A DNA stretch of 64,000 bases, taken from Jiangella gansuensis DSM 44835. GTDB taxonomy: Bacteria; Actinomycetota; Actinomycetes; Jiangellales; Jiangellaceae. The notes below the pieces were generated by a model. That model did no database searches, was not told the origin of the DNA, and worked only from the letters and a program-made list of their open reading frames with translations. A program made the translations under genes and the position numbers. This document shows, piece by piece, positions 1-9,365 of the stretch (position 1 is its first letter; every line of letters begins with the position of its first letter). Where the stretch lies: NCBI RefSeq assembly GCF_000515395.1, contig NZ_KI911782.1, positions 5,114,070-5,178,069 on the forward strand, read 5' to 3'.

Positions 1-879
1 GTCCAGGTAGTACTGCATCCGCCGGATGCCGGACTCACCACGCACCATCATCGGCTGGGGCAGCGGCTCGCCGGTGACCCGGTCGACGGTCACCTCGACC
101 ATCGGGCCGTCCTGCAGGAACCCGTAGGCGTCGGCGTGGTTGTGCGGGTAGATCGAGATGCGCCACTCACGGCCGAGGTCGTTGAGCGCCTCCCACTTCT
201 GCGCCGCGAGGTCCCAGGCTTCCTTGGCGCCGCTGCCGGTCGGGTCGCCGCCGGTGCCCATGTAGGGCATGCCGAGGATGGACGCGAACTCCAGCTCGAC
301 CTGGAATCGGTCGTAGTCGTCGGCGCTCATACCGCCGTTCGGCCCGCCCGGCCAGGTACCCGGGATGAACCCGTGATTGCCGATGGCCTCCAGCCCGGCC
401 TCGTCCAGGAAGCCACGCAGTGTCCGTGCGTAGTCCAGGTAGGCCGGGAAGTTCTGCCGCAGCAGCTGCCCGCCCTGGCTGATGACCGGCGCCGCACCAC
501 CCTGGTTGTCAGCGTGCTGGTTGTAGCCGGCGAACTCGACCTGCTTGAAGCCGACGCGGGCCAGGTACTGGAACACCTCACGGAACCCGCCGGGCAGCGG
601 CACCAGCGGACCGAGGTCGTTGGGGTCGTCCGGGAATGCCGGTCCCCCGAGGTAGCCCATGGTCGGCGCCGGGTTGTTCCAGATGCCGCGCCGGGCCGTG
701 GCGTCCCGCTGGGTGTAGAGGATCGTGCCGCGCTTGCCCGGCGGCAGCAGCGGGTTGGGCACGTTCGGCACCAGCGATTGCGCGCCGGCCGCGACCGACG
801 GCACGAGCGCGGCCGCAGCCAGCGTGCCGGCGCTGATCGTCAGCAGCCGCCGGCGGCTCAACGGGTGTTCCAGGGCCAT
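1..879 (-). CDS. Tat-exported sugar phosphate isomerase/epimerase-like TIM-barrel protein (partial, C-terminus off window)
   Basis: About 293 codons are visible and the gene runs off the left edge. The start is the ATG at 879, preceded by a good AAGGAGA ribosome site. The N-terminus carries a twin-arginine signal (SRRRLLT followed by an Ala-rich hydrophobic stretch to about residue 32), so the folded protein is probably exported. The mature part resembles xylose-isomerase-like TIM-barrel proteins: a VGFKQVEFAGY segment near residue 100, a GLEAIGNHGF segment, and an IYPHNHADAYGF segment that would supply metal or substrate ligands. The substrate is unknown. It is the last visible gene of the leftward rhamnosidase/importer cluster, 210 bp after the second rhamnosidase, which suggests a role in handling a released sugar or lactone. 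Function by family only. Confidence 0.75.
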   Translation of the reverse strand, partial: MALEHPLSRRRLLTISAGTLAAAALVPSVAAGAQSLVPNVPNPLLPPGKRGTILYTQRDATARRGIWNNPAPTMGYLGGPAFPDDPNDLGPLVPLPGGFREVFQYLARVGFKQVEFAGYNQHADNQGGAAPVISQGGQLLRQNFPAYLDYARTLRGFLDEAGLEAIGNHGFIPGTWPGGPNGGMSADDYDRFQVELEFASILGMPYMGTGGDPTGSGAKEAWDLAAQKWEALNDLGREWRISIYPHNHADAYGFLQDGPMVEVTVDRVTGEPLPQPMMVRGESGIRRMQYYLD

Positions 880-967
880 GAGTCGTCTCCTTGCTCCGTC
901 GACAATGGGGACGTTGCTCGGCCAGGTCGCGATGCTGCGGCGGCGCGATCCGGCTACTTTCACCGCC

Positions 968-985
968 GTGTGGCGAAAGCCACAC
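968..985. other. Small perfect hairpin in the 210-bp gap between rhamnosidase and isomerase genes
   Basis: GTGTGGC, a four-base GAAA loop (TTTC on the gene strand), then GCCACAC. It lies about 90 bp upstream of the start at 879. It has no T-run after it, so it is more likely a leader structure or a weak terminator/processing site than a classic terminator. Nothing else in 880-1089 is convincing. Confidence 0.35.
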
Positions 986-1089
986 CGATGGTGTTGAAAC
1001 AGTAGCGGCATCTCGGCGTAATGCGATATGCCTCGACGGAAAATTGTCGGGATTCTTCCGCCCCACGGGTCGCCCCGTCACCTCCGCCG

Positions 1090-4000
1090 TCAGCGGACGA
1101 TCCGGATGGCATCGATGACGACGTCGCCGTCGCGCTCCAATGGGTCCAGCCGGAGCCCCGTGAGGGTGCCGTCGAAGCCGCGCACCGGGACCCGGTAGGT
1201 ACGTGGCTCACCGGCGGTGACGGGGAACTTCGTGCTCTTGCCCTCGCTGAAGAACGGCTCGGCGGCGCTGGTCCAGAACAGCTGGGCCCCGCTGTCGGCC
1301 GCGACCTGCATGGTCACCTCGACGACGACGCCGTCCGCCGCATCGATGGACAGCGGCGTGGAGCTCACCAGGTACGGGTCACCGCCGGTGGACGTCACGC
1401 GCAGCACGCCGCCGGAGACCTCGGGCTCGGTCAGGTGGTTGCCCGGTTCCCAGCCCTCGGCGTCGCCGTCGGTGTCGAACAGCCAGCCGGCCAGTGAGTG
1501 GGTCAGCCGGACGGTGGCCGTGGCGCCGTCGTGGTCTCCGTAGCCTGCGGTGAGGGTGACGTCTCCCGCGGCCGGTTCCGCCGGCGGCACCACCCGGAAC
1601 GACACCTCGGCGTGCTCACCGGCCGCGAGCTGATACGCCACCGACGCCGGCTCGACGCTCCAGCCCTCCGGTACCGCGGCCCGAACGGTGCTGTCGACCG
1701 GCTGCGCCGCGCGGTTGGTGACCACGGCCGTCACGGTCGACGGCGTGCCCGGCTCGTCGATGATGCGCGGGTCGGCCGCGACGTCGCCGAGCGTCACCGG
1801 CGAGAGGACGTCCAGGGTGGCCGGGGCGGACAGCTCGACCCTGCCCCCGGCGTGCAGGTAGGACGCCGTCGCGGTGATCGGGACGGCAGCCGCGACCGGC
1901 TGCGACAGCGGGGCGGCCACCGAGAACCGCACGGTGAAGGTCTCGCCCGGCGGCAGCGATCCGACCCGGTCCGGGCCCGCCGGCGTCACCGTCCAGCCCT
2001 CGGGCGCGGTGACCACGGCCTGGACGCCTTGGACCCGGTGCTCGCCGCTGTTGGTCACGGTCACGCCGACCTCCGCAGCGCCGCCGGCGACGACGGAGCC
2101 GTCCGCCGGCGGGGCGACCGTCACCGCGACGCCGGTGATGAGTGCGCTCGCGGATGACAGCTCGCCGTGCACCGCGCCCACCGCGGCGGCCAGCGCCTCG
2201 GCCGTGTCGGCGGGCAACTCACCGGCCGTCCGCTGTCGGTCCAGCCAGTCCAGCAGGCGGCCGGTCACCGTCAGTGCCCGCTGAACCTGCCGGACGACGG
2301 CGTCGTCGCCGGACCCGTCCGCGACCGCGGCGATGGCCGCCTCGACGTTCGCGGCCGCGGCGGTGCTGCGCTCGCGCAGGTGGGCGGCCTGCTCGTCGGT
2401 CAGGTCTTCCGCGGCCCGGTCGATCGCCGCACCGAGATCCGTGGCTGCGGCGTCGCCCAGGTGCAGGTGGCCGAGGACGTGGTCGGAGCCGAAGCGGTAG
2501 TCACCGGAGCCGACCCGGAAAACGGCGTACCCGTCGGCCATCCGGTCGAACTCCACCCCGTCCGCGTCCGCCGCCGGCCCGCCGCTCTCCGTCACCGCGG
2601 CCGCTGCCAGCGCCGGGACCCACACCTCGGCCGTGGTGTTGACCGGGATCGACACGTCCAGCTCGAAGACGCGAGCGGACTGCCGCCAGGAGCTGCGGAC
2701 CTCGCCGGCGACGGAGCGATAGGTGGCGGCGGCGTGGTCCAGGTCGCCGCCGGGCCGGGGCCGGATCACGGTCTCGCCGAAACCGGGCGCGGCCGGCTCG
2801 ATCCCGGCGATCGTGTCGAACATCCACTCCCCCACGGCGCCGTAGGCGTAGTGGTTGAAGGAGTTCATCGCCGGGTTCTCGAACGTGCCGTCCGGCTTGA
2901 GTGAGTCCCAGTGCTCCCACATGGTGGTGGCGCCGTTGGCGATCTGGTAACCCCAGGACGGATAGGTGTCCTGCGTGATCAGCCGGTACGCCACGTCGGT
3001 GTGGCCGGTCTCGGTGAGCACCGGCAGCAGGTCGGGGGTGCCGAGGAAGCCGGTGGACAGATGCCAGTCGCGGGCCCGGATCAGCTCGACCAGCCGGTCC
3101 GCGGCCGGCGCCCGCAGCTCATCGGGGACCAGGTCGAAGCCCAGCGCCAGCACGTAGGCCGTCTGGGTGTCGCCCTCGACCCGGCCCTCGCCGTCGACGT
3201 ACGCCGCGGCGAAGGCGGCGGCCACGTCGTCGGCGAGCTGCCGGTACCGGGCCGCGTCGGCGTCCTCGCCGAGCACCGCCGCCAACTCGGCGACCAGCGC
3301 CGCGCTGTGCGCGAAGTACGCGGTGCCGATGACGTCCTTGGGCGTCTCGTCGTCGACGTTGAGCCAGTCGCCGTACCCCTCGGCCGGCCGCAGGTAGCCG
3401 TCGGAATGCTCGATCAGGTAGTCGATCCACGCCTGCATCGCCGGATAGTGCTCCTCCAGCATCCGGCGGTCGCCGTAGCGGTGCCACAACGTCCACGGCA
3501 CGGTGACACCGGCGTCACCCCATCCGGCCGCGCCACCGCCGAGGAATCCGACGATCGGTGCGACGTCGGGGAACGCGCCGTCGTCGAACTGGGCGTCGCG
3601 CAGGTCCTGCAGCCACTTCGTCAGGAACGGCGCGACCTCCATGTTGTACGCGGCGGCACCGACGAAGACGTTGATGTCACCGGTCCAGCCCATCCGCTCG
3701 TCGCGGGCGGGCGTGTCGGTGGGGATGGAGAGGAAGTTGCCGCGCTGGCCCCACGTGATGTTGCTGAACAGCTGGTTCAGCATCGGGTCGGACGTCTCGA
3801 ACTCGCTGGTCATCGGGGCGTCGGTGTGCATGACCAGCCCGGTGACGGTGTCCGTCGTGGGTGCCGCGGGCAGACCGGTCAACTCGACGTAGCGGAAGCC
3901 GTGGAACGTGAACCCCGGCTCGTACACCTCGGGGTCGCCGCCGGCCAGGGTGTAGTGGTCGGTGGCCAGGGCGCTGCGCAGGTTGTCGGTGTAGATCGTG

Positions 4001-5613
4001 CCGTCGGGGTTGAGCACCTCGGCGTGCCGCAGCCGCACCGTCTGCCCGGCTTCGCCCTCCACCCGCAGCCGGACCGTTCCGACCATGTTCTGCCCGAGGT
4101 CCACGACGTACACGCCGTCCTCGGGTTCGGTGATCTCCACCGGGGTGAGTTCCTGCGTGACCCGGACCGGCGGGTCGGCCTGGGCCACGACCGCCGCGCT
4201 GACCTCGTCGTCGACCACCACCGGCTGCCAGCCGGCGTCGTCGAAGCCGGTCCGCGTCCACCCCGGCGTGGCCTCGCGGGCGTCGTACCTCTCGCCCATC
4301 AGCAGGTCCGACTCCAGCACCGGCCCGGTGGCCGAACGCCAGGTGTCGTCGGTGGCCACCACCTCGGTGCTGCCGTCGGCGTAGGTGACCTCCAGCCGGG
4401 CGGCGAACCACGGCTGGGTCCCGTACTGGTCCGGGCCGAAGATCGCGATGTGGCCGGCATACCAGCCGGGACCGACCGTCGCTCCGATCGCGTTGCCGCC
4501 TTCGCGCAGCTGCTCGGTGACGTCGAACGTCTGGTACTGCACCCGGGTGTCGTAATCGGTCCAGCCCGGTGCGAGCTGGTGGTCGCCGATGCTCTCGCCG
4601 TTGACCTCCAGTTCGTAGACCCCCAGCGCGCTGGCGTAGACGCGCGCCGAGGCGATGGGTTTGTCCAGCTCGAACTCGGTCCGCAGCTGCGGTGTGCGCC
4701 CGTCGGCCTCCGCGAGCGACGGCTGCCAGCGGATGCTCCGATCGCCCGCGACGGGCACACCGTCGGCGAAGGCCTCGCCGTGCGCGTACACGTCGTCGGT
4801 GTGGCTCCACCAGCCGACGGTGCCGGTCGGTGCGGACAGCTCCAGGTAGTAGACGCCGGGCGGCAGGGGATCGTCGACCGCGACGCCGACCCAGTCGTTG
4901 TCGGCCACCTCGTCGACCACCTGGCTGGCGACCTCGGCACCGTCCGGGCCGTCCGCCCGCAGGGTCGCGGTGACCGTCGACCCGGAGGTGTTCCAGGTCG
5001 GCGTCCTCGCCTCGGCCGCGGTGAACGGGTCGTCGGTGGTGAACGTCTGCCCGAGCGTGCCGTCCTCGGCCAGCCGCACGGGCTGGTTCTCCTCGGTGTT
5101 GCTGCGCGGCAGCCGCTCCTCGACCTGGTGGCCGATCCAGGCCGCGCCCAGCTCGTCGTCCATCAGGCCGGTCTCCCACCAGCCGGCCGGACCGGCGACG
5201 GGGCCGGCGCCGTCGGTGTCCCACACCTGCACCGCCCAGTGATACCGGGTGGTCGGCCGCAGTGCGGGACCGCCGTACTCGATCAGGTGGGCCTGCGCCG
5301 ACTCGACCCGGCCGCTGTCCCAGACGTCGCCCCGGCCGGCCGCCAGTTCCTCGGCACTCGACGCCACCAGGATCCGGTATGCGCCCTGGGCCTGCGCTCG
5401 CTGATCCGACTCCAGTCGCCAGCTGAACCGGGGCACCGCCACGTCCAGGCCGAGGGGGTTCGTGCGGTACTCGACCCGTGGGTCGACGACGGTGATCGCG
5501 CCGCCCGTTCCGCGCGCCGGGGATGACCCCGGCACCGCCAGCAGGGCGACCGCGGCGACCAGCGCCATCACCAAGGCGGCCCTGGTCACCGTACGCAACG
5601 GTAGCGACGTCAT
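1090..5613 (-). CDS. Secreted GH78 alpha-L-rhamnosidase with C-terminal NEW3 domains
   Basis: A 1507-residue protein, long for GH78 (usually about 900-1100). It starts at ATG 5613 with AAGGAG seven bases upstream. Residues 1-35 look like a Sec signal peptide. The Ig-like GH78 N-domain (VEYRTNPLGLDVAVPRFSW) follows, with a beta-sandwich insertion at about 180-290, then the catalytic (alpha/alpha)6 barrel. The hallmark RDERMGWTGD, carrying the proposed general-acid Glu, lies near residue 638. The C-terminus adds a helical linker (about 1050-1150), two NEW3-type beta domains (about 1160-1255 and 1280-1370) and a last beta-sandwich that may bind carbohydrate or cell wall. Family members release terminal L-rhamnose from glycosides and polysaccharides. 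It overlaps the upstream GH78 gene by 4 bp (ATGA), so the two are co-translated. Different accessory domains suggest the pair attack different parts of one substrate. Confidence 0.9.
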   Translation of the reverse strand: MTSLPLRTVTRAALVMALVAAVALLAVPGSSPARGTGGAITVVDPRVEYRTNPLGLDVAVPRFSWRLESDQRAQAQGAYRILVASSAEELAAGRGDVWDSGRVESAQAHLIEYGGPALRPTTRYHWAVQVWDTDGAGPVAGPAGWWETGLMDDELGAAWIGHQVEERLPRSNTEENQPVRLAEDGTLGQTFTTDDPFTAAEARTPTWNTSGSTVTATLRADGPDGAEVASQVVDEVADNDWVGVAVDDPLPPGVYYLELSAPTGTVGWWSHTDDVYAHGEAFADGVPVAGDRSIRWQPSLAEADGRTPQLRTEFELDKPIASARVYASALGVYELEVNGESIGDHQLAPGWTDYDTRVQYQTFDVTEQLREGGNAIGATVGPGWYAGHIAIFGPDQYGTQPWFAARLEVTYADGSTEVVATDDTWRSATGPVLESDLLMGERYDAREATPGWTRTGFDDAGWQPVVVDDEVSAAVVAQADPPVRVTQELTPVEITEPEDGVYVVDLGQNMVGTVRLRVEGEAGQTVRLRHAEVLNPDGTIYTDNLRSALATDHYTLAGGDPEVYEPGFTFHGFRYVELTGLPAAPTTDTVTGLVMHTDAPMTSEFETSDPMLNQLFSNITWGQRGNFLSIPTDTPARDERMGWTGDINVFVGAAAYNMEVAPFLTKWLQDLRDAQFDDGAFPDVAPIVGFLGGGAAGWGDAGVTVPWTLWHRYGDRRMLEEHYPAMQAWIDYLIEHSDGYLRPAEGYGDWLNVDDETPKDVIGTAYFAHSAALVAELAAVLGEDADAARYRQLADDVAAAFAAAYVDGEGRVEGDTQTAYVLALGFDLVPDELRAPAADRLVELIRARDWHLSTGFLGTPDLLPVLTETGHTDVAYRLITQDTYPSWGYQIANGATTMWEHWDSLKPDGTFENPAMNSFNHYAYGAVGEWMFDTIAGIEPAAPGFGETVIRPRPGGDLDHAAATYRSVAGEVRSSWRQSARVFELDVSIPVNTTAEVWVPALAAAAVTESGGPAADADGVEFDRMADGYAVFRVGSGDYRFGSDHVLGHLHLGDAAATDLGAAIDRAAEDLTDEQAAHLRERSTAAAANVEAAIAAVADGSGDDAVVRQVQRALTVTGRLLDWLDRQRTAGELPADTAEALAAAVGAVHGELSSASALITGVAVTVAPPADGSVVAGGAAEVGVTVTNSGEHRVQGVQAVVTAPEGWTVTPAGPDRVGSLPPGETFTVRFSVAAPLSQPVAAAVPITATASYLHAGGRVELSAPATLDVLSPVTLGDVAADPRIIDEPGTPSTVTAVVTNRAAQPVDSTVRAAVPEGWSVEPASVAYQLAAGEHAEVSFRVVPPAEPAAGDVTLTAGYGDHDGATATVRLTHSLAGWLFDTDGDAEGWEPGNHLTEPEVSGGVLRVTSTGGDPYLVSSTPLSIDAADGVVVEVTMQVAADSGAQLFWTSAAEPFFSEGKSTKFPVTAGEPRTYRVPVRGFDGTLTGLRLDPLERDGDVVIDAIRIVR

Positions 5614-8600
5614 CGGCCGGCTCCTTCCGGATCACGGACGGGGTGGTAGACGGAACGGCCGGAGCCGACCTCGAAGATGGCCCGGCCGTTCTCGACGCCC
5701 AGGTAGGTGGCGGGACTGCGACCGTCGGCCCGGTAGGAACGCCCGGCCGGGAGCGGCAGCGCGACCCGCGCCGTCACGTTGACCGGCACGTCCAGCTCCA
5801 GCCGGACCGCGTCGCCGACCCGCCGCCACGCGACCGTCACGTCACCGCGCTGGGTCGGCACCGTGCCCGCCGCGGAGGCCAGCCCGGCATCGCCCGACGG
5901 CGGCGCGATCTCCACGGTCGCCGCGCCCGGGCTGGTGGTCCGGACTCCCAGCAGCGTCTGCTGGATGTCGACGACCGCCTGCGCGCCCCAGCCGTGCGAC
6001 TGGCTGAAGTTCGTCCCGGGATCGAGGGTCCATGCCTCCCAGGTGAACGTCGCGTCCTGGGCCAGCAGGTTCGCCCAGCCGAGGTCGTCGGCGTCGGTCA
6101 GCATCTCCAGCACCGCGTCCGGCCGGCCGGCGTCGCTCAGCGCCTGCAGGATCCAGTGCGCCGTCATCGGGCCCTGTTTCATGCCCAGGCCGGCGACGTA
6201 CTCGGCCAGTTCCGCATGGTCGGCCCGCGGTGCGACGCCGTGCGCGATCGCGTAGGTGGTCGAGTGCTGCCCGGCATGGGTGCTCTGGCTGCCGTCGGCG
6301 CCCAGGCCGTCGACGTACACGCCGTCGGCGCGGCGCAGCGTGGCGTTCATCCGCTCGACCAGTTGGTCGGCGCGCTCCGTGAGCTCGGCGGTCTCGGCCT
6401 CGGGCCGGCCCAGGGCCTCGCCCATCGCGGCGGCGTCGCGCAGCACGGCGACGCTCTGCGCGTTGATGGTGGTGCGCGCGGCAGCGCTCATGTCGTAGCC
6501 GAACCGGCCCGGCTCCGGCCAGTCGACGATGCCGTACTGGTAGGCGCCGCTGCCGCCGGAGAGCTGGGTCACCAGGCCCGCGGTCGGCCCGTCGGCGGGG
6601 ATGTGCCGAAGCACGTAGCCGGCGGTGTCGAGGACGGCCGGGTACGCCTCGGCGAGGAGCTCCCGGTCGCCCGTCTCCTGGTAGTACCGCCACACCCAGT
6701 CGACGAACATCAGCGAGTAGTCGGGGATGTCGCGCTTGCCGTCGCCGTTCGGGTAGACGGCGTTGTAGCGGCCGAGGTCGTTGCCGGTGTTCCAGAACCG
6801 GCGCGCGGAGTTCAGGAATTCGCGGATCGCCTGCTGGGTCGCGTCGCGCTCGCCGAACGCGGCCATGGTGGCGTAGGAGATGTTGACCGCGTCGCCGAGG
6901 AACTGCCCCTTCTCACGGGTCGGGGTGTCCACGAAGGCTTCCTGCACCGAGTAGATGGCCGAGCGGACCATCAGGTCCCACACCGCGTCCAGCGTCGCGT
7001 CGGAACTCTCGAACGTCGCCTCCCGGCCGGGCGGGGTGTCGGTGTGCACCACGACGGCCTCGACGTCGTCGAGCGCGATTTCCTCGCCGGCGCCGGGAAG
7101 CTCCAGGTACCGGAAGCCGAGGTGGGTGAAGGCCCGGAACTCCTGCGGGCCGTCCACCTGGGTGTAGGGGAAGCTCATGTTCGTGCCCTGGCTGAGCAGC
7201 GTCGACGTGGCCACCCTGCCGTCGTCGGTGAGCATGTAGCCCGCCCGCATCGGCACCGTCCGGCCGGCGACGCCGTCGTCGAAGCGCACGACCGGCCGGG
7301 CCGGGATCACCACCCCGAAGTCGATCACCGGGGTGCCGTCGGCGGCGGTCAGCAGCGCGACCGGCCGCGCGGTCGTCTCCGTCAGCCGGGTCTCCTGGCC
7401 GGTCAGGTGGGTGAACGGCGCCGTCGGGTGCGGCCCGAGCACGACGGCGTCGTCCCACGCCGCGTCGTCGAAGCCGAGCCGGTCCCAGCCGGCCGGGACC
7501 CGGCGGGCGTCCAAATGCTCGATGTAGTCGCCCTCGCCGTTGCGCCGCGATGTCGCGACGTACGGGCCTTCGGTGACCTTCCAGGAGCCGTCGCTGACGA
7601 CGACCTGCCGCTCGCCGTCGGCGTACTCCACCACCAGCCGCACCAGCAACCCGGGCACCTCGGCCGGGCGGCCCTGCCCGCCGCCGTACCAGTGCAGGAT
7701 CCCGCCGAGGGCGAGCTCGTCCTTCCCGTCCACCAGCGCCGTGACGTCGCTGGCCTGGTAGAAGTGCTCGCCGCTGTAGGCGAACGACTGGCCGCGGTCG
7801 GCCCGCTGCCCGTCGATGAACAGCTCGTAGGTGTGGCTGCCGGCGACGTAGGCGCGGGCCCGGGTGACCGGCTGGTCGCGCAGCGCCACCTCGGTGCGCG
7901 CCAGCGTCCACTCGTCCGGCTGTCGCGACGGCGGCGGCTCGGCCCAGCCGGAGAGGTCGCCGCTGAAGTCGTCGGCGAACAGGGTCGTGCCGTCCGGCGC
8001 GGTGACCTCGACGTCGTCGAACTCGCCGATCTCGTTCGATGCCTCCCGCAGCCCGACGCCGCCGGCCGGGAAAGTGTCGTCTTCATGCTCGTCGACCAGT
8101 ACGCCGTCGACGTAGGTGCGGAACGTGGAACCGGCGATCTCCATCCGCACCCGGTAGTCGGTGCCGGCCACGACGCTCAGCGGCACGCTCGCCAACCGGG
8201 TCGACGAGCCGTCACGATGCAGGTGCGTGTTGAGACCCTGTCCGGGCACCAGCTGCCAGAGATAGCCGTTGCGCCGGTCCGGGCTGCGGAAGACCCAACC
8301 GGCGCCGCGGGTGTACGGGCGCACCGTCAGCTCGAGCGTGTAGTCGGTGGCCGCGATGTCCATGTCGGCGAGCGTGATGTCGCCGCCCGTCACCCGGACC
8401 CGCCCGTCGACGATCTCCAGGGGGCTCCGGCCGCCCGGCGGGCGCTGGATCCACTGTGCGCCGTCCCAGCCGTCGTCGGGGATGCCGGTCTCGAAGCGGG
8501 CCGGTTCAGCCCATGGCGACGGCCGGCCGGCGCTGTCCCATGTACGCACCGTCCAGGTGTAGGCGGTGCCGGGGTCCAGGGACGGCCCGTCGTACGGCAC

Positions 8601-8912
8601 GTAGGACTGCTCGGACGAGGCGACCTTGCCGCTGTCCCACACGGTGCCGGAGGCGCCCTCGACGACGAGCTGATAGGCGGTCTGCACCTCGCCGGGATCG
8701 CGGTCCTGCGGCAGCCAGCCGAACGACGGCGTCCCTTCGACGTTGAGCGGGTGGACGCGATCGCCCACGGTCAGCTCGACGGGCGCCAGCGGCGGACGGC
8801 CCGCGGCACCCGCGCCCGCGGGTGCGGCCAGGCCGGCCGCGGCGGCACCCGCCACCAGGGCGGCCACCGCCAGCCACGTGGCTGATCGACGCACCGGAAT
8901 GGAACGATTCAC
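5610..8912 (-). CDS. Secreted GH78 alpha-L-rhamnosidase with an inserted concanavalin-like domain
   Basis: About 1100 residues. I chose the GTG at 8912, not the in-frame ATG at 8942, because GGGAGG sits five bases before it and the signal peptide (RRSATWLAVAALVAG, cleavage after about residue 35) then starts properly. Next come a fibronectin/Ig-like domain and a beta-jelly-roll of the LamG/3-keto-disaccharide-hydrolase type at about 160-320 (ADMDIAATDYTLELTVRPY through FADDFSGDLSGW). The GH78 N-domains and the (alpha/alpha)6 catalytic barrel follow. The GH78 motif appears as DTPTREKGQFLGD near residue 665, keeping the acidic residue in the subfamily variant. The product probably acts outside the cell on rhamnose-containing polysaccharide or glycosides. 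It is the first gene after a large palindromic repeat and is translationally coupled to the second rhamnosidase. Confidence 0.9.
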   Translation of the reverse strand: MNRSIPVRRSATWLAVAALVAGAAAAGLAAPAGAGAAGRPPLAPVELTVGDRVHPLNVEGTPSFGWLPQDRDPGEVQTAYQLVVEGASGTVWDSGKVASSEQSYVPYDGPSLDPGTAYTWTVRTWDSAGRPSPWAEPARFETGIPDDGWDGAQWIQRPPGGRSPLEIVDGRVRVTGGDITLADMDIAATDYTLELTVRPYTRGAGWVFRSPDRRNGYLWQLVPGQGLNTHLHRDGSSTRLASVPLSVVAGTDYRVRMEIAGSTFRTYVDGVLVDEHEDDTFPAGGVGLREASNEIGEFDDVEVTAPDGTTLFADDFSGDLSGWAEPPPSRQPDEWTLARTEVALRDQPVTRARAYVAGSHTYELFIDGQRADRGQSFAYSGEHFYQASDVTALVDGKDELALGGILHWYGGGQGRPAEVPGLLVRLVVEYADGERQVVVSDGSWKVTEGPYVATSRRNGEGDYIEHLDARRVPAGWDRLGFDDAAWDDAVVLGPHPTAPFTHLTGQETRLTETTARPVALLTAADGTPVIDFGVVIPARPVVRFDDGVAGRTVPMRAGYMLTDDGRVATSTLLSQGTNMSFPYTQVDGPQEFRAFTHLGFRYLELPGAGEEIALDDVEAVVVHTDTPPGREATFESSDATLDAVWDLMVRSAIYSVQEAFVDTPTREKGQFLGDAVNISYATMAAFGERDATQQAIREFLNSARRFWNTGNDLGRYNAVYPNGDGKRDIPDYSLMFVDWVWRYYQETGDRELLAEAYPAVLDTAGYVLRHIPADGPTAGLVTQLSGGSGAYQYGIVDWPEPGRFGYDMSAAARTTINAQSVAVLRDAAAMGEALGRPEAETAELTERADQLVERMNATLRRADGVYVDGLGADGSQSTHAGQHSTTYAIAHGVAPRADHAELAEYVAGLGMKQGPMTAHWILQALSDAGRPDAVLEMLTDADDLGWANLLAQDATFTWEAWTLDPGTNFSQSHGWGAQAVVDIQQTLLGVRTTSPGAATVEIAPPSGDAGLASAAGTVPTQRGDVTVAWRRVGDAVRLELDVPVNVTARVALPLPAGRSYRADGRSPATYLGVENGRAIFEVGSGRSVYHPVRDPEGAGR
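8900..8911 (-). promoter_or_regulatory. Possible LacI-type operator overlapping the rhamnosidase start
   Basis: The gene strand reads TGAATCGTTCCA, one base off TGAATCGTTTCA, the palindrome in the importer promoter at 14115-14126. It overlaps the GTG start codon and the first codons. The match could be chance, because it also encodes protein. Confidence 0.35.
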
Positions 8913-9036
8913 CTCGACCTCCCGGAGGTCATCGCCAGGCATGACAGGACTGTGACTCAGCGTGACGGGCGACCGAAGGGGCAGACAAGACGATCAAGAA
9001 AAGTCGTCCGGAAACGGACACGCGCCGGCCGACCCT

Positions 9037-9100
9037 CTTCCCATGATCATCGAGACTTCGCCCGGTTATGGCCGGGTCAAGTCTTGATGATCATGGGAAG
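9037..9100. repeat. TGATCA-ended palindromic intergenic element, copy 1
   Basis: Two 29-nt inverted arms (9037-9065 and 9072-9100) match at 26 of 29 positions and flank a 6-nt loop, TTATGG. The outer 15 nt, CTTCCCATGATCATC, are perfectly repeated. The inner arm consensus (AAGACTTGACCCGG) is shared with the copy at 37912-37971. It sits 14 bp beyond the stop of the small HTH gene and about 125 bp upstream of the first rhamnosidase. It could therefore separate transcription of the importer operon from the rhamnosidases. There is no T-tract. Confidence 0.8.
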
Positions 9101-9114
9101 TCGGGGCGGAGCGG

Positions 9115-9330
9115 TCAGAGCAGGCCGCGCCGGGCGGCCCACACGACCGCCTCGATCGGCGTCCCGACCCCGAGCCGGTCGCAGATGGCTCGGGTCCGGC
9201 GCCGGATGGTCCGGTCCGAGAAGCTCATCCGGCGGCCGACGGCGTCGAGCGGCAGACCCTGCGAGATCAACCGCAGCAGCTGCAGGTCGTCGTGCGCGAG
9301 TACCGGCCGGTCCGTGGTCGAGGCGGTCAT
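9115..9330 (-). CDS. Stand-alone LuxR/GerE-type helix-turn-helix protein (71 aa)
   Basis: The whole protein is one LuxR C-terminal DNA-binding domain. LLRLISQGLPLDAVGRRMSFSDRTIRRRTRAICDRLGV (read here as two adjoining motifs, LLRLISQGLPLDAVGRRM then SFSDRTIRRRTRAICDRLGV) matches the four-helix GerE fold; no receiver, PAS or ATPase domain precedes it. The start ATG has a strong GAGGAGG site eight bases upstream, so it is a real gene, not the tail of a broken one. It lies 35 bp after the importer's binding-protein gene, on the same strand, and just before a palindromic repeat. It probably regulates this sugar cluster, but target and signal are unknown. Confidence 0.7.
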   Translation of the reverse strand: MTASTTDRPVLAHDDLQLLRLISQGLPLDAVGRRMSFSDRTIRRRTRAICDRLGVGTPIEAVVWAARRGLL

Positions 9331-9365
9331 GTGTTCCTCCTCGTCGTCGGGGAAGGGCTGGCTGG

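Noticed and set aside
2911-5526. Very long open frame on the plus strand (871 codons) opposite the rhamnosidase gene
   Set aside because: High GC in third codon positions keeps antisense frames open. The translation is low-complexity Arg/Gly/Val/Asp sequence with no domain, while the minus strand encodes a clear GH78 enzyme. The same applies to 5523-8885, 8952-11573 and 31348-35241.
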